This document shows, piece by piece, positions 1 through 9,835 of a stretch of 64,000 bases of DNA. Numbering within the stretch: the stretch's first letter is position 1; every line of letters begins with the position of its first letter. A program made the position numbers and the translations under genes. Below the pieces are notes generated by a model that searched no databases, was not told the DNA's origin, and saw nothing but the letters and a program-made list of their open reading frames with translations. This stretch comes from Nageia nagi (lineage: Eukaryota > Pinophyta), in NCBI GenBank assembly GCA_050084985.1, contig JBITNC010000001.1:154938001-155002000 (forward strand), read 5' to 3'.

Positions 1-315
1 TATAGCATAATATCAAATCATAATGTATCATCAATCAACATCCTAATTGCTAGGCTCATAATGACCACTACATGGATCATTTTCATTATCATCACCATCA
101 CCACCACCACTCCTAAATCAACATCCTCAACACTAAGTTGATAACGAGCACTATGTGGATCATCATAACCATCACCACTCCTATCCTTAATAGTTTTATT
201 CTAAGTAGTTTGATCCTCAACCTATACCATAACTAATGATGAATCTTATTTCAATTAAAAATTAAATAAATGTTAATAAAAAATATAATTTAAAAATCTT
301 AATTACATTATAAAA

Positions 316-448
316 GGTTAATGGTTAAGGTTAAGGGTTATGGTTCAAGGGTTAAGGTTTAAAGGTTTAAGGGTTAAGGTTAAAGGGTTAGAGTTTAGGG
401 TTTATAGTTTAAGGGTCAAGGGTTTAATGGTTATGGGTAAGGGCTAAG
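316..448 (+). repeat. degenerate telomere-like repeat (GGTTAAGG / GGTTTAGGG variants)
   Basis: About 130 bases of tandem, imperfect GGTTAAGG, GGGTTAAGG and GGGTTTA units. They resemble the plant telomere repeat TTTAGGG but are irregular in length and sequence, so this is an old interstitial block, not a chromosome end. Confidence 0.7.
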
Positions 449-840
449 GGATTTTATGGTAACATTTCCTTTGATGATTGAATTGTAATCCATGGATTTC
501 ACCTCTTCCCTTTTCAAGGAATGAATATGCGATAGCAAAAAATGCACCCAAATTAAGCAATTCCAAATGATGGTATTAACAATATTTAATGTGGAAAGGC
601 CATGTGGAAATAACACAAATGTAGTGAACCCTATATATGCTCAAACATATCCTTAAGATATTCCAAGTGTTGGTTTGGTATCAAAATATGATTTTGAAGT
701 TAAATGAGTTACTTGACTTTTATATGATTTTATGTACCATGCATTATGACATACCTACTACTTTGTTGTGATTATAAAATATTTTTAGAGATTTCTATAA
801 ATTTTTAAATTTATTTGATTTCATGTATTTTAAATTAATA

Positions 841-889
841 AATTTGAACCTTAAACCTCTAAAATCCTAAACCCTTAAAACCCTAAAAA
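841..889 (-). repeat. short CCCTAAA-like interstitial repeat at the copia insertion site
   Basis: Contains CCTTAAACC, CCTAAACCC and ACCCTAAAA units directly upstream of the copia element. Similar CCCTAAA-like units continue past its other end (18690-18790). The copia element therefore appears to have landed inside a degenerate telomere-like block. Confidence 0.6.
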
Positions 890-893
890 TATT

Positions 894-1299
894 TATGAGA
901 ATTGAACTATAACAAGAACAATCCTAAACAACCAAGATCACATGAAAGCTCTCAAATTCACATCTAACAAACTCACACATAAAATAATCTCACAAAGTAA
1001 CTCAAGATGTAAAGTGCTTCCTCCAACTAGGAGTACATCCACTAACTAGATCCTTACTTCAATCACAAATACAACTCTCTTACAATTCTCCTAATCTCAA
1101 CTCCTACACTTTTATCCTATAGCATAACTTTACTCCACAAATTGGTGTGTGATTACAAAGAGGAAGCCTTCTATTTATAGGGCAAAATCCCTCTTTGGAT
1201 CACCCTTTTATCCAATGTACAAAAGCATGACAAGCACATCCTTTTACCCAAGGGGCATGCTCATGACATGGAGTGTAGGACAAGTTACATTATCATATT
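894..1299 (-). repeat. copia A copy 1, 3' LTR, outer part
   Basis: First 406 bases of the 3' LTR (element on minus). It matches 18175-18590 closely, then breaks off abruptly where the gypsy element begins. The rest of the LTR resumes after 9835. Confidence 0.9.
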
Positions 1300-1535
1300 T
1301 GTAGATTCCTCCATAATAAATCCTTGAAGTAAAGCCACGGTGTACTCTACCTGCCTCTACGGATTCATTCGAAGATCTCCGGGAGTTTTTCCGGAGCAGA
1401 TAAAGCAGCCCGGAGTCAGAGTAAAGTTTTCCGGAATAAAGTGGAGACGTGCGGAGGGTAAGATAATTATTTTTTGGGTGAAAACCAAGTTCCGGAAAAG
1501 ATAAAGTCAGCATAAGTTCTCCGGGAAACAAAGCA

Positions 1536-2000
1536 TTCCGGAGAAATGAAATAATGACGTCACGGGGAAACAACGTTCACATTTTGAATGGAACCGGAGC
1601 CCAGAGGAGGTGATGTCAGCGCGAAGTAATCCAGTACCCGGAGCCAGTGAGTGATGCATTCCGGAAATATGAAGCTGACGTCATGGCGAAAAATGAAGTT
1701 AACGTTTTGAGGAAAACCGGAGTTCGGAAGAAATGACATCAGGAAGGAGTAATTCAATATCCAGAGCCCTGAAGGCGAATCGTTCCGGAAGTCCGAGGAT
1801 GACATCACAAGAAAAGGCAAAATTAACATTAGTGAATGAAACCGGCCCCGGAGGCGATGAGATCAACACAAGTCCCTCCGAAAAGCGAAATATTCCGGAG
1901 ATATGAAGCTGACGTCAGGGAAAGAAACAAGATTAACATTGGTGAATGAAACCGAGTCCCGGAGGAAAATAGGCCCGCAAAGAAAGATTGAAGAGCCTGA
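1536..2000 (+). promoter_or_regulatory. four imperfect tandem repeats carrying TGACGTCA bZIP-type sites in the LTR
   Basis: Units of about 110-124 bp start at TTCCGGA (1536, 1659, 1783, 1893). Each holds a CRE/as-1-like palindrome: TGACGTCA at 1555-1562, 1676-1683 and 1910-1917, and TGACATCA at 1800-1807. Related TGATGTCA and TGACATCA sites lie between. TGACG cores are bound by plant TGA-class bZIP factors. The position upstream of the TATA box suggests a U3 enhancer; that role is inferred. Confidence 0.6.
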
Positions 2001-2208
2001 GCCATAGAATTAAGAAATCCCGAAAGAGAGTAAGTCTGCAAGATGCCTGAGCACAATCATCTAGGAACCGTATCGTCTGCAATCCGCCCAACTTTGTAAC
2101 AGACGGCCAAGTGGCGTATGTAGGTGGTGTCAGTTCAAGAAGGCCAGAATCTTGCGGTCGTTTTGTAAACGTTTCTATTCTATAATCTTGTAACTGTTAT
2201 TAATACAG

Positions 2209-2218
2209 TATAAATATA
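2209..2218 (+). promoter_or_regulatory. TATA box of gypsy 5' LTR
   Basis: TATAAATATA lies downstream of the TGACGTCA units and upstream of gag, on the coding strand. The same sequence is at 9235-9244 in the 3' LTR. Confidence 0.65.
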
Positions 2219-2549
2219 TGAAAATAAAGAGAAACTAGGGTCGGAAGCCTAGTATTGCCCTTTTCATTTGTTCTCGAAGACCTGTAGCTTCAGTCCGGTA
2301 CTATGAAACCATCTTGACCTTTCTTGTCTAGCACTCGTAATTGTTATTCTTAATTTGGTTACATTGTGGCAGCTTAGCTTGTTTCCTGAGTAATAGTTGC
2401 GGGTTGCTAGTATAACTGTGTCTGCTACATGGTAGAGTAGAAGCTGGGGAGCTATTCAGAGAGTGAGAACTTGTTCTGTGGCTGCGACACTAGATTCAGG
2501 CCAAGGTTTCGCACACTGCGAAAGCCCGCGCTGAACTAGTGATCTACCC

Positions 2550-2660
2550 CTTTGCTTTCTCTCTCGTTACCCTATCCCTTTACTTCCTCTCTCGTTACCC
2601 TATCCTTTTACTTCCTTTCTTGTTACCCTATCCTTTTGCTTGAATCTCTCGCTCCCTACT
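2550..2660 (+). repeat. 28 bp CT-rich tandem repeat in the LTR
   Basis: Nearly four units ending GTTACCCTATCC, starting at 2550, 2578, 2606 and 2634. The same array is at about 9575-9685 in the 3' LTR. It lies downstream of the presumed transcription start, so it would be in the RNA leader. Confidence 0.75.
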
Positions 2661-2818
2661 CTTTTCATCTCTTTCCTGTTACTTTTTCTCTACCCAATGG
2701 ATAAGGAACCGGCCTTCTCCGGAGATCAGGCTGCGTCCCACAGTCTGTTCGTGAACTACTTTGGTTAAGATTGTTCCAGGCGCACATATTACACAATCTC
2801 AATCAACAGTATTTCTTT

Positions 2819-2837
2819 TTGGCACGCCCGGTGGGAC
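2819..2837 (+). promoter_or_regulatory. putative primer binding site of gypsy element
   Basis: TTGGCACGCCCGGTGGGAC begins 10 bases after the 5' LTR end, where the tRNA primer site is expected. I could not match it to a specific tRNA with confidence. A second motif, TTGGCGACTCTGCTG at 2851-2865, resembles the complement of a plant tRNA-Arg 3' end but is further from the LTR. Confidence 0.45.
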
Positions 2838-2955
2838 ACGAAGAAATTTATTGGCGACTCTGCTGAAGCACCATCCATGGTATGTATTAAAGCAAATTAT
2901 TTGTGAATATCATAGGTGCTTTGAACCTGTCATTTTCTTTTGCAATCTAGAGTTT

Positions 2956-4221
2956 ATGTGGACAAGATCTAAAACTAGAGCAGCAAAAGAAAAACCGGAG
3001 TTTGGGAAGTTAGATACTCCTAGGAGAAAGACCCTGATCAAGTCCAAGTCTCTGAATAGTATCGACTCCCTAAAATCCTTTATCAAGCCAGAACCATCCA
3101 ATCTTCATACTAGAGATACCTTTCCTGAAATGGCTAATCCAGCTCAGAATATTTATCCGGAATGGGACAATGGGGTACCCATAGCTCTGGCGGTATTACA
3201 TGATATCCCAGCAAATGTTTTTAAAACCCTTCCGGAGTTTGATGCAACTTCAGAAAAAACGGCTTATGAGCACTGTGTGGATGTAGCCGGCCTAGCAAAG
3301 ATTCACAATATTCAGCATGAAGATATTATGGTGAGATTACTGGCTCAGTCTTTCAAAGGAAAGGTCCTGGATTGGTACAGGGGCCTTTCTAATGGATCCA
3401 TCAGTACCTGGGCTCAACTGGCAGAGCCTTTTATCCTGGAGTTTAATGAACTAGGGGATCCCTTTTCCTTGTTAACCCAGTTTACTTCAATCAAAAGGTT
3501 TGAACAAGAAAACATCCCGGATTTCAACATTAGATTTCAGAGAACGTGGACAAGAGTACCCATGCCAGTCAGGCCTCAGTAGTTTCAAGCTTTGATGTAT
3601 TATCTGAGAGCCTTTCCTCCGGATCTCTCTCTGCAAATCCAAAATTCCGGAGTGAATACCTTTCCGGAGGTCTATAGACAAGCAGTATATGCTGAATCAT
3701 GCCTTATTGCAGTTGGGAAATTACCAAGCCGTATGCCAATGCCCTATTTCCCAATAACCACAACACAACAGCAAATTTTGAGACCTCCGGTAATCAGTTC
3801 AGTTCCGCCTCTGGCTAATATTCCTACCCCTGTTCAACCCTGGTCGTCAAATTTGCCAATTCCTAGAGCTCCCTTGGCCTTACCAGCTCCACATCAGCCT
3901 AATATGAACCAAGGATTAGCATCATCTATAGAAATTCAGGAACTCCGGAATTTGTGTAGAAATATGGCAAACCAGATTACCGTGTTGACCAGACAAAATA
4001 ATGCCAGAAGATATCCCTACCCTGCTGTAGAGAAAGCTCAACATGTGTTGAATGAGGACGTGGACCAAGCTTCCACTTCCGGGGCGGTTAATGGGTTGTG
4101 TTTGGCTTGTAATGATGCTCATGAACAAACAACCTGCCCTATTTTTCAATACCAAGAGTATCTGTCGAGGAGTGGAGGTATTCCTCCGCCTGGCGTGGCG
4201 GATGACAAAGCCGGAACGTGA
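2956..4221 (+). pseudogene. gypsy-type gag with one in-frame TAG
   Basis: Read from the first in-frame ATG, the frame gives 421 codons plus stop, broken once by TAG at 3580-3582. The central part has the Ty3/gypsy Retrotrans_gag pattern: a W-Y/L-STW segment, then a phenylalanine-rich stretch leading to an SIKRFEQE motif. The C-terminal part is rich in Pro/Gln. It ends with a zinc-knuckle-like C-x2-C-x3-H-x4-C at about 4099-4137, one residue shorter than the usual CCHC spacing. Gag forms the particle and packages RNA. The stop follows CAG and could be a mutated glutamine codon; programmed read-through cannot be excluded. No protease follows. Confidence 0.8.
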
Positions 4222-4748
4222 ACTTGATGAATTCCACACCAGCGGACACAGTAGTTTTTCTGAAGCCCGCCAGCGCGGGAAAGTGACCGTTGGAAGGAAG
4301 GAATTTGATTTGTATACATATTGTAAATAGTGTGATGTTGCATTTATTTCGAGTGATTATTGTCAGTAATTTACTACTAGCGTAACGTAAATAGTAGTGG
4401 AACCTTTTTGCGCCGGCAGAATTAAAGTTTCCAAGAGGGTACATGCAATCAAATCCCAAGGTTCCCGAAAAGATCGTAAAACGGCAAATCAGTTATTAAT
4501 GCGGCTGTCGTGAGTTGATTTCCCTTGCTCCGAAAGATCGTGCGTTCAAGTGAGCTATTAAAAGACCCAGAGCACTACCCACCAAGACACCTATATGCTA
4601 GTATTCATAAAAAGTTTTGGCTCACAAATTTGCAAAATTAGCGCTTACTGAGCATCGCCAGGAACTGTGAAACAGAGCAAGAGAATTCGAGTTTGAGGCA
4701 TAAGCAGTGGCCCAAGAAGGGTGATAAGCAAAACTCAAGCAAACGGCA
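4222..4748 (+). other. non-coding gap between gag and ORF2 of the gypsy element
   Basis: 527 bases with no ORF of interest, where pol would normally begin. Small antisense ORFs here overlap gag and lack known motifs. The break is consistent with loss of pol and gain of the downstream ORFs. Confidence 0.6.
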
Positions 4749-7148
4749 ATGAGCTCAGGATCAGCGGCAAAGACCGTAAGGAAGGTATCCGATTCAATGG
4801 AGTTGCTGTGGGATACGGAGATTACAGCCCCAAATAAAAATCCCAAGGGCACCGCAGAAGGTAAGTGCCCGAACTTCAGCTTCAACCATATAGCACACTC
4901 ACCCATGGGTTCGGGTCTTATGCATTTTGTCCCGCATAGATGCTTTCCTGCTCCCGAGTTGGTAGAAATTGTAAAAGGGGCATTCGATCCCGCGACTAGG
5001 ATAGTCAAGGATTTGCAGGGGAAGACCATCCTAAAACTGGATTCCGTTGCAATAGCGGAGGCTTTCTGTCCACCCCCTCCTATGACCTCCCTCGTGCAAA
5101 TCGATTGGTATAGCACCCCTAACGCCAACCTGAGGGCAAGCATTACTTCTTGGCTATATAAAAACACAGCCGGGTCCATAAGGTTTAGAGAGTTCCCAAA
5201 TTCCGAGCTCCCATTGTCAAATTTTTCCACACATCTGCAATTACTTCTATCTATGCTAGCCATAGTGGCAGGAGAGGAAACAGATAGATACATCTCACCT
5301 TCAAAGTTGATGATAGCTTATCAAATTTCTCACCCCATTTCCCCCACAATGTATGACTGGGCCATTGCCCTCTCAGATGGAATAGCCGAACAACTGGGGA
5401 AGATCGGGGAGGGGTTTTTTTTTGCCTATACATCATACATTGTATGGATGATGATTCATCAGAATGCAGATGTCTTTAAGGAGTTGACCCTGGTTCGAAA
5501 TAATGAAGATGGGTCACACAAATCAGTGGACAAATGGACTGAGGAAGTGAGGTCCTCGGCGAACTATTACTCCTTTGTGGAGAACTTTCTGATTCCGGCA
5601 ATGGGCCTATTAGCCCCTACAGTCCCGAGGTTGTCAACAGCCTCCAAGCTATACCTCCGCTTGCCCCATGGAGAGGTCGGGGACTGGTTTTTTGCAGAGA
5701 ATGGAACCTTCATTAGGTTGTATGGATTTTCTGGGGCCCCATTTTTGCTGCCAATTCATGTGACGGATTGGATTTTCAGCATAGAATGTGCCAGACAGAT
5801 GGACTACATTGACTCGAAATACGGAGCTACCGCAAAGAAGAGAGGAGTCTATGCTCTCCCCCATAGGGTGCATGACCTGGTGCTCCAGAGCAGGGGAGCA
5901 AGTGACCATTTAAGGGCAAAACTCCTAAAGCTGAAATTGAAAGAATTGAGTCAATATTGTTCGTATGACCCGGATGACAATTTTGGCAAGAAGCTGAGAA
6001 GCCAGCCCAATCCTCCGGCCTTCAGAGCTGAAAATAGGCCAGAGTTGCTTAAATGGCGAAATCCAGAGCAGGAGGATAAGGTGATGCCCACCACCGCAAC
6101 CACTCAGGACTTCTTACCGCCATGGCTGAGTTTCTACAACAAGAAGGCAAATTTTAACCCGAGAACTGACTCCATCTCGAAAAAGGCCTTGAAGACACTA
6201 AGGGATGAAAGATGGAGCGAAGAGAAGATAGCTGCCTTCACCCAGTACAGGATTGAGTCTGGGAATAGGAACACTCCTCTAGAATCTGATCTAGACGACA
6301 AATTTGAGGAGATGTGGGGATTGGAACATCCCACAGAAGTTCCTACGGGTGAAGATTCTGATGACAACGAAGAGCAGGGGCATGCTATGTCTCAAGCACC
6401 AGCCCGGGAAAAGCAACATGAGGAGGAAATCAGGGAGATTTCCACGGAGACGGTGACTAAGAGGCCAGAAAGAGTCTACATGGCCAAAAGGAAAACACAG
6501 ATGGAGAAGGCATCACTACCGCCACCACCTAAAAGGAGAAGGAGGAGCCCGACGCCCTCAGGTACGCTTCCTACTCCTTCTTCCCCTCTTTCTCTTTCTT
6601 CTGCTCTGCCGGCTCATACTGTTCCCATTTCCGTTTCCATCACCCTTCCCCCAATTCCAGCAGCTATTCCAGCTGCACACATACCATCTCTCATTTCACC
6701 ACCGTCCACCCAACGGCAGAGCCCCCTTCTTCCTACACCCATTCTACAAATTCCTCCCCTCACAAGCATCATTACAATACCTTCATCACCCCCACCCTCT
6801 CCACCTCCATCGTCCGCTCCCTCATCTATCCCAACACTTCCTGCCGCTAACCCTTCTGGCAACAGCAACCCCGGGGCCAGCCAAGCTAGTCCCGTGACAC
6901 CAGCTCAACAGATCGTAGCCGCTTCATCTCAGGAGTTGAGCGCCAGATCCCCCTTCATCATGATATCAGGGCAGCAGGTATCCGTGGATGGCATCATGCA
7001 GCAGTATCAGCAGATGAAACAAGGGCAGGAGTCATGGATGCAGAAGCAAGCGAAAAAACTTCCACTTCCGGAAAATCCGGTAAGGTTCCGGACATCCATG
7101 GATCCGAAGCATAAGGTGCTGGAAATGGCTATTGTCCAGGATCCATAA
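4749..7148 (+). CDS. ORF2 of gypsy element, 799-codon protein of unknown function
   Basis: Open from ATG 4749 to TAA 7146-7148. I do not recognise the family. The first 460 residues look globular and helical, with many Trp, Phe and Tyr residues. An acidic hinge follows (about 520-550). A basic patch, PPKRRRRS, at residues 593-600 is a likely nuclear localisation signal. Then come about 110 residues dominated by Pro/Ser/Thr, and a Gln/Met-rich tail. No retroviral catalytic motif (DSG/DTG, YxDD, DDE) is visible. It could be related to accessory ORFs of Tat-like elements or to plant-mobile-domain proteins; neither is shown. The frame continues after the stop into ORF3 without a shift, so the two may once have been one protein of about 1,160 residues. 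Confidence 0.75.
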   Translation: MSSGSAAKTVRKVSDSMELLWDTEITAPNKNPKGTAEGKCPNFSFNHIAHSPMGSGLMHFVPHRCFPAPELVEIVKGAFDPATRIVKDLQGKTILKLDSVAIAEAFCPPPPMTSLVQIDWYSTPNANLRASITSWLYKNTAGSIRFREFPNSELPLSNFSTHLQLLLSMLAIVAGEETDRYISPSKLMIAYQISHPISPTMYDWAIALSDGIAEQLGKIGEGFFFAYTSYIVWMMIHQNADVFKELTLVRNNEDGSHKSVDKWTEEVRSSANYYSFVENFLIPAMGLLAPTVPRLSTASKLYLRLPHGEVGDWFFAENGTFIRLYGFSGAPFLLPIHVTDWIFSIECARQMDYIDSKYGATAKKRGVYALPHRVHDLVLQSRGASDHLRAKLLKLKLKELSQYCSYDPDDNFGKKLRSQPNPPAFRAENRPELLKWRNPEQEDKVMPTTATTQDFLPPWLSFYNKKANFNPRTDSISKKALKTLRDERWSEEKIAAFTQYRIESGNRNTPLESDLDDKFEEMWGLEHPTEVPTGEDSDDNEEQGHAMSQAPAREKQHEEEIREISTETVTKRPERVYMAKRKTQMEKASLPPPPKRRRRSPTPSGTLPTPSSPLSLSSALPAHTVPISVSITLPPIPAAIPAAHIPSLISPPSTQRQSPLLPTPILQIPPLTSIITIPSSPPPSPPPSSAPSSIPTLPAANPSGNSNPGASQASPVTPAQQIVAASSQELSARSPFIMISGQQVSVDGIMQQYQQMKQGQESWMQKQAKKLPLPENPVRFRTSMDPKHKVLEMAIVQDP

Positions 7149-7172
7149 GAAGGGCTAAGTGATTTGTCATCC

Positions 7173-8231
7173 ATGAACACCCGGGTGAAGATTGACACCC
7201 GCAGCATATCTAGGAGTGATAAGAACGAGCTCCTACAAATAGCTGTCGATCTCAACATATCAGAACTTACCAAGTTAGAGGTCAAATACCATAAGCTGCA
7301 AAAGGCCCATGAAGCCATGAAGCAGCAATTAGACACGAATAAAATAAAACTGAAGGCTGCGGAGAATAATATATCAATTTTGAAGACTAGTTTAGCGGTG
7401 GCTCCTACAGCGGATAAGCTGGGCCAAAAGGATGCTATCATCGCTCAAAGAGATGCGGAAATAACTGCCAGAGTAGCGGAGATCAGCAGTCTGAACGCTA
7501 ACATGGTGGAACTCCAAGCAAAGCTGAATGCAAATAAAGTAGACAAATCTTTTCTGTTAAATACAAAAGAAAAATTTTGGGAGCTGAGGATGCAGGAAGT
7601 CAAAGACTTAATTCATCTAAGGGACTATGTGGAGTCATGTTTATCAGAACTCAAAAGGCTCGAAGCTAAGGTCACAAGATGTGAAAGTATTTTGAATCCT
7701 ATTTCAGAAGAGGCAAAGCAAGCGAATAAAAGACTGAACTTCCTCTCAAATGAAAAATTACAGTCATATAATATTGGTGATCGAGTGGAGCTCATGTCAG
7801 CAATCGATTACCCAGTGAGGGGTAAATGGGCTTGTCAGGAGATCCGGAGTAATGTCCTACGTCGGACGCAAGAAATGGAAAATCTGAAATCAGAGATACA
7901 AGGGTTGAATGCGTCCGGAATCCCAGAGTTATGGAAAAGCGACGGCTCGCTTGTCTCAGAGGCTGAGTTTTTGAATAGTCTACAGAATAGGATTCAAAGT
8001 ACTGATGATGTCGATACGCTCCTGGTTTCCTTTGACGAAACCAATTTCGTAAAATTCTTTGATTCTTTGGCTAACGGCGGATTTCGCATACAGCAATTAT
8101 TGAGGAAACATGCCAATGTATCTTACGAAGTGTTGAACCATACAGCCTTAGCTCATGCGAGGCTAAAAGATTTTTCCGGGATCCCAGCAGACTGGAGTAA
8201 AGTCCAGCAAATCCTGAGTCTACAGAGCTGA
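7173..8231 (+). CDS. ORF3 of gypsy element, coiled-coil protein of unknown function
   Basis: 352 codons from ATG 7173 to TGA, in the same frame as ORF2 and open back to the ORF2 stop. Residues about 25-110 and 140-240 are charged and leucine-rich in heptad-like spacing, typical of coiled coils. The last 100 residues look globular. No catalytic motif is seen. If the TAA at 7146 is a mutated CAA, this is the C-terminal part of ORF2 and would act as an oligomerisation segment. It ends 95 bases before the 3' LTR. Confidence 0.65.
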   Translation: MNTRVKIDTRSISRSDKNELLQIAVDLNISELTKLEVKYHKLQKAHEAMKQQLDTNKIKLKAAENNISILKTSLAVAPTADKLGQKDAIIAQRDAEITARVAEISSLNANMVELQAKLNANKVDKSFLLNTKEKFWELRMQEVKDLIHLRDYVESCLSELKRLEAKVTRCESILNPISEEAKQANKRLNFLSNEKLQSYNIGDRVELMSAIDYPVRGKWACQEIRSNVLRRTQEMENLKSEIQGLNASGIPELWKSDGSLVSEAEFLNSLQNRIQSTDDVDTLLVSFDETNFVKFFDSLANGGFRIQQLLRKHANVSYEVLNHTALAHARLKDFSGIPADWSKVQQILSLQS

Positions 8232-8306
8232 AGGCAAGTCCAATTTTTTGATTCATGGAAATAAAGGTTTGGGTTCTAAATTCCTCTTTGATAAAGGCGA
8301 AATTTT

Positions 8307-8325
8307 CCCCCAGAAGTCGCCATAA
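8307..8325 (+). other. tRNA-3'-end-like motif directly before the 3' LTR
   Basis: CCCCCAGAAGTCGCCATAA abuts the LTR start. It resembles the 3' end of a plant tRNA-Arg, including the CCA, but with gaps. A purine-rich polypurine tract, expected here for plus-strand priming, is not present. The complement resembles the TTGGCGACTCTGCTG motif near the 5' LTR. Confidence 0.35.
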
Positions 8326-9835
8326 TGTAGATTCCTCCATAATAAATCCTTGAAGTAAAGCCACGGTGTACTCTACCTGCCTCTACGGATTCATTCGAAG
8401 ATCTCCGGGAGTTTTTCCGGAGCAGATAAAGCAGCCCGGAGTCAGAGTAAAGTTTTCCGGAATAAAGTGGAGACGTGCGGAGGATAAGATAATTATTTTT
8501 TGGGTGAAAACCAAGTTCTGGAAAAGATAAAGTCAGCATAAGTTCTTCGGGAAACAAAGCATTCCGGAGAAATGAAATAATGACGTCACGGGGAAACAAC
8601 GTTCACATTTTGAATGGAACCGGAGCCCAGAGGAGGTGATGTCAGCGCGAAGTAATCCAGTACCCGGAGCCAGTGAGTGATGCATTCCGGAAATATGAAG
8701 TTGACATCATGGCGAAAAATGAAGTTAACGTTTTGAGGAAAACCGGAGTCCGGAAGAAATGACATCAGGAAGGAGTAATTCAGTATCCGGAGCCCTGAAG
8801 GCGAATCGTTCCGGAAGTCCGAGGATGACGTCACAAGAAAAGGCAAAATTAACATTAGTGAATGAAACCGGCCCCGGAGGTGATGAGATCAACACAAGTC
8901 CCTCCGAAAAGTGAAATATTCTGGAGATATGAAGCTGACGTCAGGGAAAGAAACAAGATTAACATTGGTGAATGAAACCGAGTCCCGGAGGAAAATAGGC
9001 CCGCAAAGAAAGATTGAAGAGCCTGAGCCATAGAATTAAGAAATCCCGAAAGAGAGTAAGTCTGCAAGATGCCTGAGCACAATCATCTAGGAACCGTATC
9101 GTCTGCAATCCGCCCAACTTTGTAACAGACGGCCAAGTGGCGTATGTAGGTGGTGTCAGTTCAAGAAGGCCAGAATCTTGCGGCCGTTTTGTAAACGTTT
9201 CTATTCTATAATCTTGTAACTGTTATTAATACAGTATAAATATATGAAAATAAAGAGAAACTAGGGTCGAAAGCCTAGTATTGCCCTTTTCATTTGTTCT
9301 CGAAGACCTGTAGCTTCAGTCCGGTACTATGAAACCATCTTGACCTTTCTTGTCTAGCACTCGTAATTGTTATTCTTAATTTGGTTACATTGTGGCAGCT
9401 TAGCTTGTTTCCTGAGTAATAGTTGCGGGTTGCTAGTATAACTGTGTCTGCTACATGGTAGAGTAGAAGCTGGGGAGCTATTCAGAGAGTGAGAACTTGT
9501 TCTGTGGCTGCGACACTAGATTCAGGCCAAGGTTTCGCACACTGCGAAAGCCCGCGCTGAACTAGTGATCTACCCCTTTGCTTTCTCTCTCGTTACCCTA
9601 TCCCTTTACTTCCTCTCTCGTTACCCTATCCTTTTACTTCCTTTCTTGTTACCCTATCCTTTTGCTTGAATCTCTCGCTCCCTACTCTTTTCATCTCTTT
9701 CCTGTTACTTTTTCTCTACCCAATGGATAAGGAACCGGCCTTCTCCGGAGATCAGGCTGCGTCCCACAAGTCTGTTCGTGAACTACTTTGGTTAAGATTG
9801 TTGCAGGCGCACATATTACACAATCTCAATCAACA
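8326..9835 (+). repeat. gypsy element 3' LTR
   Basis: 1,510 bp, about 99% identical by eye to 1300-2808. The bZIP-type sites are at 8581-8588, 8702-8709 (here TGACATCA), 8826-8833 and 8936-8943, and the TATA box is at 9235. It ends CA at 9835, followed by the duplicated ATATT. Confidence 0.93.

Larger units (their letters stand above)
1..893. other. AT-rich intergenic flank, no gene
   Basis: No coding region is supported. The first 230 bases are simple CAT/CAC-rich sequence. Telomere-like degenerate repeats follow, then unremarkable AT-rich DNA up to the copia element. The only ORF of note (431-616, minus) overlaps the repeat block and has no recognisable domain. Confidence 0.7.
1300..2808 (+). 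repeat. gypsy element 5' LTR
   Basis: 1,509 bp direct repeat of 8326-9835. It starts TGTAGATTCC and ends AATCAACA. The left half is studded with TCCGGA and TGACGTCA motifs in tandem units. A TATA box is at 2209, and a CT-rich tandem repeat lies near the right end. One base (A) is missing near 2740 relative to the 3' LTR. Confidence 0.93.
1300..9835 (+). mobile_element. non-autonomous Ty3/gypsy-type LTR retrotransposon with two extra ORFs
   Basis: Begins TG, ends CA, and is flanked by an exact 5 bp duplication, ATATT, at 1295-1299 and 9836-9840. The LTRs are 1,509 and 1,510 bp and differ at about 15 positions by eye, nearly all transitions, so the insertion is young. Order on the plus strand: 5' LTR, primer-site-like motif, gag (2956-4221), a 527 bp gap, a 799-codon ORF, a 352-codon coiled-coil ORF, 3' LTR. 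No protease, reverse transcriptase, RNase H or integrase is present in any frame, so mobility must have been supplied in trans. It is clearly richer in G+C than its surroundings. It resembles large retrotransposon derivatives and extra-ORF Tat-lineage elements; the lineage is inference. Confidence 0.9.

Noticed and set aside
6614-6868. Glycine-rich antisense ORF
   Set aside because: Antisense image of the Pro/Ser-rich part of gypsy ORF2.
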